Source of the DNA: Anastatus disparis | Lineage: Eukaryota > Arthropoda > Insecta > Hymenoptera > Eupelmidae | Reading direction: 5' to 3' | Assembly (NCBI GenBank): GCA_017163975.1 | Contig: JAFFSR010000315.1 | Coordinates: 310,001-374,000 of the forward strand | Length of the DNA: 64,000 bases | Part shown: positions 33,200 to 44,185 of the stretch, in pieces | Layout of the letters: the number at the start of each line of letters is the position of its first letter | Position numbering within the stretch: the stretch's first letter is position 1 | Notes under the pieces: generated by a model | Seen by the model: only the letters and a program-made list of their open reading frames with translations | Databases searched by the model: none | Told to the model about the DNA's origin: nothing | Translations under genes and position numbers: made by a program

Positions 33200-33834
33200 T
33201 TAGCTGAGTTTGTTACTACCACCGGATTTTGATTTGCTACTACCAGACTCTGGAGAAGCGGAAGGAGAAGTCTCATCGATTATCTGTAACACACGATCGT
33301 TCCCAATAAAAAGCCGAGGCGTCACGACACGTTGAAGTGCCAGAGCAAACTGACGAGCACTTGCCGGATTCACGTGTTGTCTTTTCCTCGTAGCATCGTT
33401 AACCAAGTCGATAATATTTGCGCCACGGATAGGAATGCCATCTATACATGCTGCACTATTACCATCCCAAATGACGATGCCTGTGCCACGTAAATGTTGC
33501 CACGTAATTCTTCGAAGACTCGTTTCGACTCTGCCTCAGCATCATCATTATTATCATCGTTGATAATATCAGCATCTTGCATATCATCGTCTTTCTTTGT
33601 AGTTTCTGTGTTCTTGTTACTAATATCTTTAAAATGTAGATGACGTTGTATTGCTTGAAAATATTGTTGTCATTTATACCGCTTGCTCATATCATCCGTA
33701 GAATTCAAGATATCGCTCATCACGGCATTCAGCCTGCTAACAGCAGTTCCTGGTGTTTGCACTGACTTTAACCTAGCGTTGGTGCAAAGTTTTCGTTGTA
33801 AGCGTTCCACACTCTCTTGTGGTAACAAAATCAT
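33200..33834 (-). pseudogene. Conserved Polinton protein of unknown function
   Basis: The coding strand begins MILLPQESVERLQRKL near 33834, continues TPGTAVSRLNAVMSDILNST, meets a TGA after KRYK (about 33677), then QQYFQAIQRHLHF and an acidic stretch. After a frameshift near 33500 come LRGTGIVIWDGNS and IPIRGANIIDLVNDATRKRQ (frame 33200-33406), ending in a Ser/Gly-rich tail. I recognise the layout (a T-P-G-x-x-x-S-R-L-x-x-x-M segment, then I-P-I-x-G-x-N-I) from arthropod Polintons; function unknown. Confidence 0.6.
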
Positions 33835-33857
33835 TTTTTGGTGCGTTCCATTTTTTT

Positions 33858-34190
33858 TTATTTTGATATAAGACTGGACAATACTGCACCAATGAGCGGT
33901 GCCAGCAATATTGGCGAGAATTCGCCGTGCTATACGATAATTTTCTTTTTCGTAGCTAGATTCTTTCGAGGACTTGCCAATCGTTTAAGAATGCCTGCGT
34001 GTTTACGTAATCGAGTTTTGTGCGTTCTGATGAGAGGAACGTTACCGCGCAGCACGTTGAGAGCACACTCACAAATGTATCTGACCAATATGGGAATTGC
34101 CAGGCGCAGTGCGTTGCTCTCTGTTGAAATGGTAGAGCGCTCTAAAAAGATTAGTATGCTTTTGCCCGATAGGACCTGTAGTTTTCCGCT
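33858..34190 (-). pseudogene. Small basic-hydrophobic Polinton protein, one stop
   Basis: The minus strand contains ALNVLRGNVPLIRTHKTRLR, KHAGILKRLASPRKN, a run of Lys, then IIV, an in-frame TAG, HGEFSPILLAPLIGAVLSSL and a stop at 33858-33860. The plan (a basic middle, a Lys-rich stretch and a hydrophobic C-terminal segment) recurs in arthropod Polintons next to the ATPase. A membrane-active or minor capsid role is possible but unproven. The start was not determined. Confidence 0.6.
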
Positions 34191-34193
34191 CCA

Positions 34194-34650
34194 TCACAAA
34201 GATACAACTGGAAGGTAATTATTTGAATCAACGACTTCAAATTGCTTCCAAGGTACGTAAATGTTCTGATATTCATCATCAGGGAAGATGCATGCACGAA
34301 AACGACGATTACCTGGAGTATTTTGTTCTAAATCTAGGAAAAGGTATCCAAAAGGCCGCGAGGTGGCGTCCCAGAACGCCTCTTGTAAGAATCATGGATC
34401 TTCAGGACAAAGTTGGCACGAAAGATGTTGTATTTGTATACGATCACGTGAATCTCTCAACATGACCATGTATTGCGCGTTAAGCGAAATGTCTCGTTGG
34501 CCTTTACCTCGATAAAATATATTCTGTGTAATAAATATAACGCTAAGGTTATTGTGATGACTTCCCTTTGTGAATAAGTTGACAATAGCGTGCGATGTGA
34601 GAATTTAGTTATTTTAAATTATCAATAAGTAAATCATTAATTCATTTATT
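34194..34650 (-). pseudogene. Polinton packaging ATPase (FtsK/HerA-like), C-terminal part only
   Basis: The minus strand reads FTKGSHHNNLSVIFITQNIF, then GKGQRDISLNAQYMVMLRDS, then FWDATSRPFGYLFLDLEQNT and a stop at 34194-34196. The T-Q-N sensor and the G-x-x-x-R-D-I-S-L-N segment are typical of the A32-like DNA-packaging ATPase. Just upstream in another frame LLIDNL may be the Walker B strand with an Asp to Asn change. An in-frame TGA follows CPEDP. The Walker A half is missing: sequence similarity ends about 34650, where the large insert begins, and no Walker A was found at 47.8-48.1 kb. Confidence 0.75.
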
Positions 34651-36777
34651 ATAACGTTGCCCATCCCTGCATGCAAACTTTGGTCTGCCGAAAAGAACAA
34701 AAGAATCTTTAATTTATTATAAGGCGCCAGACAGACCACCAGCTAACTCTTCGGCAAGCATGAATCTCAGGCTTCTTTTGGAACGGGAGGTGGGCGACCT
34801 CTAGTGGAAAATTTATTAAACTGATAGTTGGAGAGGTGTACACAAAAATTTTACTCATCTAAAAACTCAAAATTATGGGATTCAAGATTTTAACAATTTA
34901 TTCAAACAACAAAAAAAAAACTATGAACACTTGGCTTATTAAATTAACCTGAAAATTTATTTTTAACGCGCACTCCCATAACCCATTCACACACTCCACG
35001 GTCCAAGAATTTTTAAAAATGATAAATTTTAATTTTGAAATTTCACTCGCACTTTTAATGAAATGAATTAATTGTTTCTCAATCTAATAATAATCGAAGG
35101 AAAGAAAAAGAATTGAATTTTACTTTCTGGTCGGCGTAAGCGACCTCACTCTTATTTATTTTACAAGTTGGCTGCCAAACGCGGGCTCTTGAATAATCAC
35201 GCGGGCGTGATTATCTCTCTCTCTCTATCTCTCTCTCTCTCTCTCACTCTAGTCACTCTGTACCGACGTGTCTATCGGTTTCGCTCTCTAAATTTAATTA
35301 CCGGTCTTTTAAAATTTTCAACAAAATAATTAAAAACTCTTTCTTTCGACTCACTATTTATATTATTTATCTTTTACGGTCAACGGATCCGTTAGACACG
35401 TGGTCGATTCCTCACTCTGCCGCACTCTCGAAATTTTACGGTATAATTTTTCAAAAATCAGATTTAAATATGCTTATAAGATTTCTTATAAATTTTTACG
35501 ACAAACACCAATTTAATTTACAAGTCAACGCAAGCTAGTTTTGTAAAGAATTTATATGAACAAAATGGCCGCCAAGGCCCGTGTCATGAAATGCGTTTCT
35601 TTATAGATAACACGCGCCACTGTGTCCACCGATTTCAATTATAAATTGTTATTCACCGGTCACTAAGAAACTTTAGCAAAAAGAAATCTTTATTGAACTA
35701 ATCTAATATTTTACCCAGTCAGCGAAATTGTTGCACACGTGGTCACGATTTCTCTCTTCCAAAATTTAGAATGAAATGAAAACAAATTTTGCATCAACTT
35801 TTTTTAATACGTTCTGTTTTTAAATTTTCTACTAATTACAAAAAATTTTTATTTTATTTCACTTTTTAACGACGTCACAATCACTTTAATTTTTCTTTAA
35901 CGCGCCCGCACTAAATTTACATATTAATGGACGAGAGCTGTTAGTTCACAAATAATCTCTATTAATTGGACTACAGTCCACTCACAGTCGTAGAAGTCAT
36001 TGACGGGACGAAGGAAAGCTGGTCGACGATAGTTGCAATGGTGGTAGACTGACTCGCTCTTTCTCTCCCATATACCAGGCAACTGGTCGGCGCCGGCTGC
36101 TGGAATTGAAATTGTTGAAAGATCTGGTCGGCAAAATCTCTCTAGGGAAAAATCTCTGCTTTACAATGACTCTTTAATCCACCCCATGAACTTCAGAATT
36201 TCTACACAGATCCAAAGAAACGCACGAAAATCTCCAAGACTATACTTTCCAAAATGTCTGTTAGCGATTAGAAAGTTCCGATACGGCACGAGGACAGTGA
36301 TCCAATGAATCGCACGATGGCCGCTTCCTTCGCCTCAAGTCCTCTTCCTTTTTTGTTACAATCTTCTTTCTTCATCTATCTTCTTCTTATTCAATCAATA
36401 ATTACTTCTTTATTTTCTTGCTTTTTAATTGGTTGATCTTATTTTCCGGTCTTCGAACGCAAGTCTTCGACATCCGCGCCACCCTTAATAAAAGAGATTT
36501 TAAGTCTCTTTATATACTCTCTTCGTTATTTCTTCTTTTACCTCTTTTGTATATATATCGTTTGACTAATATATCTTCTGAGAGAGAGTACATACATGTG
36601 AAGGCTATATGTGTATATAGATATACAATATATAGACATGCATGTCTACAGCGTACATCTTTTTAAGCGAAGAGAAAGAAGCGGCAATATCCCCTCTCTA
36701 TGCTTTTTCCATCTCTTTCTGTTATATCTTGCCTCTCTTTCTTTGTTCTGTGCGCGAGAAGACAGCGCGCCATCATT
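34651..36777. other. Non-coding insert of uncertain origin, possibly long LTR-like DNA
   Basis: Moderate GC, no open frame with a domain. It contains a (CT)n tract (about 35213-35245), and on the minus strand a TATA-like GAGTATATAAAGAGAC (about 36500-36515) and a GGTGGCGCGGATG downstream. CpG-containing blocks near 34720-34800, 35560-35600 and 36000-36160 resemble LTR or leader sequence. It joins the left 383-bp repeat without a clear boundary. It could be the remainder of a longer LTR, or another retroelement fragment. Confidence 0.35.
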
Positions 36778-37160
36778 TCTAATTGATTCTCATGACGTAC
36801 TAATCTTGCTGTCTCTTTTCTTCTTCCTATTTTCGTTCTTCCTCTCTTTCTACCTCTTCTTCATAGCATATCGACTCCTAGCGCACGCGCGGTCGTTGCT
36901 ATGTAGTGGTAGTAGATGTGCTCTATACCTAGTCTACGTTAGCAGCACTGGCGCTCACACACACGGTCTGTGGATGTGTGCGTAATGGCTGCCACGCGCT
37001 TCTGCTAGCATCGTTGCTCTCCTCGTGGTACCGGGAAAATAAAAAATAAACTCTCTATTAATAACTTTATTTGATTTAATGAAGATGCGTCCGGGTTGGT
37101 GAGTGCACCGATGGTGTGTCTGTGTGTGCCTGCGCAGTCTTAAAATTTTTGATAGTTACA
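36778..37160 (-). repeat. Left 383-bp terminal direct repeat (probable 3' LTR)
   Basis: About 90% similar to 47423-47805 from TCTAATTGATTCTCATGAC through TTGATAGTTACA. On the minus strand it starts TGTAAC and has an AATAAAG near its start, consistent with an LTR start and polyadenylation signal. The far end lacks the expected CA. Confidence 0.7.
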
Positions 37161-37888
37161 AAAAAAAATGTATTGAGTTGTACCCATATATATTTTTACA
37201 GGCATAGGGTGTCTTCCATAATTTAAAAATGCTGGAGAGGTCTCAAGTGTCGACTGCGTCGCTGTATTTACTGTATGTCTAAATTCGTGAAGATGCTGAT
37301 CCCAAATTTTATGATCCTCTTTTACAAAGGTCGCTATCACAGTCTTCAACGTCCTATTTGCACGTTCCACTGGGTTAGCCTGCAGGTAATATGGCGGTGT
37401 TGTGACTCTAGATACTCTTGCAGCACTTGGTCTAGCTGTTTGTTATCAAATTTCTTTCCGTTATCCTCCAACAAGTACTAAGGAGTATCTCATCTGAATA
37501 ATATCAGCTTTTCGAAAGCTTCAGCCACTGCTTTTCTATCAGCAGTTCTTAGTGGCTTCAACTCGATTTATTCAGTAAAAAGATCCTGAAGGACTAGCAG
37601 GTATTTATTTTGACCTTTACTGGGAGAAAACTCCATCATGTCAGCTGATACTACCAGCCATGGTCTCTCAACGACACGGTTTCCCATTAATCCTTGAGGT
37701 CGAGTTTGTTTGGTTTTGTATTGCTGACAGTAATCACACTTCTTTACAAATAGAGTGGTGTCATAGTATACTCCTGGCTGATAATACTCTCTGATAACCT
37801 TATCATACGTCTTTGCTGGTCCTAGATGCCCTGAGAAAGGATGACAATGTGCATCTCTCAGTATTCTCTCTCGGTGTTCTGCTGGCAC
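37140..37888 (-). pseudogene. Gypsy integrase, broken and C-terminally truncated
   Basis: Frame 37568-37888 has the zinc-binding H-x3-H (HCHPFSGH) and C-x2-C (CDYCQQYK), then VVSADMMEFSP with the first catalytic Asp. After a gap with stops, frame 37140-37370 starts MERANRTLKTVI, containing the catalytic Glu. The protein ends within the left terminal repeat, missing the usual C-terminal region of a hundred or so residues. Confidence 0.8.
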
Positions 37889-38290
37889 TACGAGTCACTA
37901 TCCTTCTTCTCCATAGGTCACTGGATCAAGTAGTGGTTCTTTCCTAAACCTGTATAGTAATCCATCTTTAATTTTCTAACCAGGATATTTGTAAGAGTTA
38001 GCTTCTATTTTTTTGACTCGCTCCATATATTTTTTATCTTTTATTTCTTCAAAAGCGCACACATGCTCTTCTTCTTCTTGACCTTCGTGAATTCTCGAAA
38101 GAGCTTTAGGCACATAATGTAACGGTCCACGTCAGTGTACGATCTTAAACGACCAGTGTTGCATTTTTTATGCCCATCTTGCTAGTCGTCCTGTTGGGTC
38201 TTTTAGCTTCTGTAGCCATTTCAACGCACTATGGTCTGTGATAATCTTGAAAGTATAGCCTTCAAGATAAGGTCTAAGTTTTTCAATCGC

Positions 38291-39141
38291 TCATATTACA
38301 GCTAGTAACTCTTTTTCTGTGGTCTTATAATTTCTCTCTGTAGCTGTCAGTATTCTACTTACGTGAACAATTGGATCTTCATGCTCTTGAGTCAATACTG
38401 CTCCTATTGCGAAGTCGCTGGCATCACATTGTACAGTGAATGGTTTGTTAAAGTCAGGTCTGGCAAGTACAGGAGCAGTTGTTAAGGCTCTTTCCAGGAC
38501 CTCGAACGCTCTCTGTTGCTCTTCTTCCCAACTCCATTCTCTGCTTTTCCTTAACAGCTTCACTAGTGGAACTTTCTTTTCTGAATCATGCGTGATAAAT
38601 CTTTAATACCATCTTACCATTCCAAGAAATCTTCGCAGCTGCTTCACAGTACGGGGTGCGGGGTAATTAACGACTGGTGCTACCTTGTCTAGATCCGGTC
38701 TCAGCCCCTCATTGTCTAATATGAATCCAAGGTAAGCGATCTGTAAGCAGCAAATCTCACACTTTTTCTTGTTCATAGTCAATCCAGCATCTACCAGTCT
38801 CCGTAATACTGTTTCTAGCCATTTTATGTGATCATCAAAGTTTTCAATGGCAACAATGATATCGTCGAGATAACCAAACACGTTAGGAAAGGCATTTTTT
38901 TTAATTGTCAGAGACCTGAGCCAGGTACTAAGAAGGCAGTATACTTCCTACTATTCTCCTCCATGGAAATTTGAAAGTATGCTTGCTTCAGGTCGATTTT
39001 GGTTAGATATCTGGCTTTTCGTAGCTTGTCCAGGATTGAATCCATACTAGGTATTGGATATGCGTCCTTCCTAGTGACCTTATTCAATTCTATATGGTTA
39101 ACGTCGAATCGGTACTCCCCGTCAGGTTTTCTAAGAATCAC
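38291..39141 (-). pseudogene. Gypsy reverse transcriptase and RNase H, broken
   Basis: Frames 38908-39141 (MILRKPDGEYRF, LTKIDLKQAYFQI), 38603-38881 (FGYLDDIIVA, the catalytic YLDD) and 38291-38563 (WSWEEEQQRAFEVL, then FTVQCDASDFAIGAVL, the start of RNase H) are consecutive pieces of one polyprotein separated by frameshifts. RNase H runs on to about 38160 with stops. The catalytic Asp residues of the polymerase are retained. Confidence 0.85.
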
Positions 39142-39499
39142 TGGTGGAGTGCTCTATTCACATGCTGACCTTTCGATTGTTTCGCAACATCGTCTCTATT
39201 TCTCTATGAGCGTTTTGCAACATCATCGGCGACATTCTCCTAGGTCTCTGTTTTATCAGTGCTGCTCATATTACATCTACGTGATGCTCCGACAAATTAG
39301 TTGTACCTGGTACGTCTGTTGGTCGAGGTATAATTTTATTTACTAAGTCTTCGATTTTTACTCGTTGCTCATCATCTAACACTACGATTACAGTACACTC
39401 TCTGAAAATAAGGGTTTGGGTATGGTAACCGTTATTGAATTCTCTTCATTCATCATCTCTTATTCTCTATAATTTTGTACTAAACCTCGTTTCTATTTC

Positions 39500-39800
39500 C
39501 CAGAGTCGATAGACATCTATTCCCAGAATGACGTCATGGTTCAAGGCAGAAATAGCTTTCATTTCTAGTCGTCTCACACATCCATCTACTTCTAAGTCTA
39601 CTGGTAATTTTCCAATTATTCAAGCAGATCCTCCTATGACGCTTCTAATCACTGAGCGGGCTGGTATCAATCTATCTTGGAATTCCTGGGCTACTCTTGA
39701 TCCTATTATTGACACCATTGCTCCAGTATTGAATAAGGCTTGGTATTGTCTCTCTCCGAGCATCACATTCAGAAAATTCTTATTTTCATCGCACATGCCT
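39500..39800 (-). pseudogene. Gypsy aspartyl protease with mutated active site
   Basis: The minus strand reads GERQYQALFNTGAMVSIIGS, where the family motif is D-T/S-G-A. The catalytic Asp codon is AAT (Asn) at 39728-39730. Downstream are GKLPVDLEVDG and HDVILGIDVYRLW, the typical second half ending in I-L-G-x-D. One stop near 39620. Confidence 0.75.
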
Positions 39801-40139
39801 ACTATAGCATCATCATCGTCTTCAGGTTCAGTTCTAATTTCGGTCGTCGTAGGTAGATATTTCTCCCTCCCTTGACTAGACTTACTCTCTTCTGCTCGAG
39901 TCTTGCTCGTTGTTATAGACGGGCGCTTCTCTTCTTCTTCATCTAATACACTTAATACTCTGCTGAACTCTGCTAGCTTCTTAAATCCTTTTTTCTTTTC
40001 GTTATCAGACTCTTCACTCAGTTGTAATGCTCATTGCTCTAACAATTCTAGTTTCTTTATTCTCCTTTGTAGGTGCTCCATGTTCCTTAGAATCCCTTCT
40101 CTAGAGTATTTTTCTGCAAATTCGAGTGGGGAAAGTATC

Positions 40140-42424
40140 TTCATGGGCTCTCGCTAGGGTCGACTGGGTGGGGCACATATTCATAGAATGACCTATTCCT
40201 CAACATGAACGACATATTCTTCGTTGACAGTCTTTTCCTCTGTGTCCAACTACCTGACAAGCGTAGCACGCTGAGTGAAGCGGGCAACCTCTGGCCGCTC
40301 CGTTGGCTCCACTAGCTACATTTGCTGGCGGTTGATATCGCCTGCTTACATCATACTGCGGTCCAGCTGGTGTACTTCACCAGTTGACTAGCGGTATTAT
40401 ATTTGGCGGCCATATTGCCATAGGAATCTGCTCCGATACCACTGCTGGTGTACTCTGCGTTACTGTGTTCGGGGTCTCTGGTGGAGGGCCAGCGTTAGCT
40501 GAGGTCTATTTTTCTTCTTGTACTCCTGCGATCTTACGTTCTTGTTGTTTATTAAATTTTTACCGTCATCGTCGTTGCCTTCGTTGAGTTGGTGTAGAAC
40601 TCCCCTCTGGTTCGCTTCTACTTTCGCTATTAGTCTCTCCAAATTCTTCTACATTAGCTATTTGAGGTTTGTCTGTCTTCTTAGGAGTTTCAAACGCTGC
40701 ACCTTGGATTAACATTCTCTTGCGTGGCGGTGGGGGTTGATTTCGATTATCCAGGTCTTTTTGTTTTTTCTAACGTCGACCTAAACTCCTGAGATCTTTG
40801 TAGGTGTCTACTCGTCTATCTGCCATAAACTTGCGGTATTCTGTTAGTAGATTCCTATATGCCGTATCTACCTGGGTTCTTATCGACGGTGGATTTTTAA
40901 AGTATCTTACGATACACCTGAAGCAGGATATAAAGTGGGCTATGCTTTCTCTTTTAGCTTTAGTTTGCCTTTTCAGTTCGTCGAGGTCTACTCATTTGAC
41001 ATCGCCAACATATTGATGTCTGAAGGTTCTCTTGAAACTCTTCCGGTCGTATACCAGATGCTTGCTGCATCTATAAACACGCAGGGTATAGACCGTAGCA
41101 GATCTTCATCCGGAATACCGGTATTTCTACGGCAGCTACTCAACCTGGCGAGAAACTCCTCCGGTCCATCTTTATCATCTCCGCTGAAAGAAACTCTCCA
41201 ATTCTTTAGCATTTTGTTGATAGCGTTGTCTTGGTCAGTCATGTCTACCTGATTGCTTCGGTGTCTTGCATAATCCCCGTCGCTGCTATAATCTTCTGTG
41301 TCACTAAAGCTATCCGAAATATCGCTTTAGTCGTTATCTCGTCGGTTTCTCCTGTGACCTCTGTGCTCTCTATCTCTTCTGCTTTATCTGTTTTCCCTAT
41401 CTTCTCTACCTCTTCTATCTCTTCAATTTTTTCTATTTCCGCTATTCCTTCGGTCTCTTCTCTCTCTTCGCTCATTATATTCTCGTAGATTTTTTCTTGG
41501 TGCATCCCGTCGTTGATCATGGTTGTCTCTTAACTGGTTAACCTCATGATCTCTCGCGTCTCTGCCACCTTTATTGTAACTGTTTCCACGTCTTGGTGTT
41601 TCTCTGGCCATACGACCGGTGGTTCGCTGATACTGGTCCCTGCCGGCATCTAAGCGTATATCTAGCTGCTTACTTAGTGCCTCATCTCGAGCTTCACCGG
41701 GTATCCGTTGGCCAGGAATTTCTAAACTTGCGTGGTCGAAGAAAGTGACATAAGCGTCGTCGATATTCTCCTCATCATCGAGCTCTTCTTTGTCTGGCAC
41801 ATAGAGGTCATCTATCGCTATCAGTTCTTCAATAGAAACTTCTCGGGGGTTCCGCGATACTACTGGTGGTGGTTGGCTTTATATGGCAGGAGTAGGTGCT
41901 GGCGTCTCTGGTCTCCAAGTATTCGTAGAGTTTAACGTCCATCGTGAAATTCGTGTATTCCTGGAGTCTCATCCTACTGAACCTAAAATGGACGTCATAT
42001 CATGAAAGTAGCCTAGAGGTGCATGGTTGGATATGGCGATATACCTGGCGGCCATTCCAGTCGCTGACATAGCTACTCTTGCACCGGCTGCCGTCTATAG
42101 CGATGCATTACCAAAAGTACCAGTTATGGTGTTGGTAGGAGTCGTGGAAGTGGCGATCGTCACTACTGTTTTACAAGCTGAAGTTTGCACCACACTGATT
42201 ATCGTCGGTGGTACATTCAATTCTGCTGTCACAGCTGTGCTTGCCTCCGACCTATTTCCACCTTGGTCGGTCTGCTTTGTTCCTTGCTTGCTGGATCGAG
42301 TCTCCCGACGACCTCTCAGGGTAGCTTCTAGATCTTCTTCATCTTCTGATGGCGCCATCAAGAGGTTACTAGTCGTTGTTGGGATGTGGCTCTGTTTTTC
42401 GTTGACTGCTGGGTTCCATGACAC
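40140..42424 (-). pseudogene. Gypsy gag with CCHC zinc knuckles, broken
   Basis: Frames 42095-42424, 41423-41800 (Arg/Asp-rich linker) and 40988-41242 (KNWRVSFSGDDKDGPEEFLA, a capsid-like segment) are pieces of gag. Two zinc knuckles follow at about 40188-40270: CYACQVVGHRGKDC fits C-x2-C-x4-H-x4-C, and a second (CRSC, stop, GIGHSMNMC) has an in-frame stop. Multiple frameshifts. Confidence 0.7.
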
Positions 42425-42425
42425 G

Positions 42426-43488
42426 CTCCGGCTTTGTTCTATTTGACGGGTGCTCGCTCTAATTAATCTACCATATAGAACAGGTGACGTTTCCGTGGTG
42501 TAGCATACTATCCAGTCTCTGTATCACTTGCCACGGTTTCATCTTCTTCACGGTTTCTATCAGAGTTGGGTTAAAATGGTCAAGTGAATTGGTCGTACGC
42601 CGACCTCTTGAACCTGCTGCCTTTTGTGCCATTTTCTCGGAATCCTTTTAAATTAATCTCTCTAATTTCTATCTTCCTAAACCAAAAGAAAATTCGCGAT
42701 TCTGTCTCTCTAAAGTCTTCAATCAGAGGTCACGTATTGCTAGGTACACGCTTCGAGGGTTTGTTGCTAGAACGGTTACGGTTACCACTGTGCCTGGAGT
42801 AATTTTGGAAATAGGGACACTGAGACGAAATAAATATATATATATGTATATAAGTATGAGTTACAATAAATAATAAAGGAAATAAATTAATAAAAAGGTT
42901 TTGAGTCTTATTTTTTTTCTTGATATCTTCTTTTTTCTATTAATTTCTCTTGTAAATTAATCTTCTCTTTTTTGTCTTCGCAGGTTTATTATTCTATTCA
43001 ATGAAAATCTTCTTATAACAATTTTCTCTTGATTTATTTTTTTTTTCTCATACTTCTGTTCAAAATATTAATTTTCTTCTTAAAAAAATTTACTTTCCTT
43101 TTAGTTTAATTAATAATTAATTCTTCTTTGTCTTCTGATCAGTATAAATAATACATGGTAAATTCTCAAAAAATCGACCGATTATACAAGAAATTTTTAA
43201 TGATGACGATTGAAAAGAATTGATATATTCTATCTTTGTGCATTATATTTAACTTGAATAATACTTTAATGAAGATGAAATTTGAACTTAAGTACTTATG
43301 AATACCTTTCAATAAGTACCTCAGTTAATAGCGGTTACGTCGAGTTAACGGAGTTTTCGATTTTTTTGGGGGTTGAATTGATCCAATCATTATTACTTAA
43401 TGATGAATGTAAAAAGGGGTATAAACAAGTAAATATACTTTTTTATTAAAGAAAAACGAATACTTCTGAGTGGAATAAAATAAACTTT
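42426..43488. other. Gypsy leader/untranslated region, no gene
   Basis: AT- and CT-rich non-coding DNA between gag and the nested transposon, including TATATATATGTATATAAG near 42835. It continues on the other side of the transposon at 47228-47422. Confidence 0.5.
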
Positions 43489-43492
43489 TAAT

Positions 43493-44040
43493 GGCTGATT
43501 CCATTTCAAATCGAACAGTCAGTATACACTCAAGTCACCAATTACTGCGCTAATGGAGTATGTTATTCTACCCTAAAAATAAGGGTATACGTATTTTTTT
43601 ATTTTGCTGAAATATCAAAATTGCATCAGATATGCACTTTTGAAAATTGCATACAAAAACTAAATGTTAAAACTGAAAATTTTGAGAATAAATTTAGAGG
43701 GCTATCGTTTTACCAATTTTCAATGAATTTTGGTAAACCTTATTTTGTTTTATTATGTTTTAAGCCCTCTTTAATTCAGTGCAAGAAATTTCAAAAAAGA
43801 CTAAAAAATGACTAAGATATGTGCATTTTACCAAAAAATGCACTTTTTATGCACATGCATTTTTCTCGAAAAATCCATTTTTTTTTTTGCTGAAATTTTT
43901 TGTGCTCATAGAGGACCAAATTACCTATCTAATGGTACTTGGTTGATCCCGTACTTATTTGTTTGAAGCGAGAAAAAAAATTCACAAATTTTATTGGTAA
44001 AAAATTTTTGTATATACGTTCGGAATTTTTAAGCAATGTA
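43493..44040 (+). repeat. Left terminal inverted repeat of the transposon
   Basis: Inverted match to 46679-47223. It contains a 64-codon frame (43621-43815) that also exists, opened further, in the right arm (46901-47236). Confidence 0.9.
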
Positions 44041-44185
44041 GATTTAAACACTATCCTTTTTTTAGCATTACTCAGGAACAACGACGTGGACGTAAAAGGT
44101 TTCTGTTCCCTTCAGGGTGCTTTTTTAAAGTGAGTTCCCCTTGCCTCTCACTGTTGGGATGCGTCAAAAATATAATTATAAATAA

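Noticed and set aside
39528..42446. Plus-strand frames of 67-139 codons rich in Ser, Ile and Val
   Set aside because: Antisense shadows of the Gypsy gag and protease; no independent domain.
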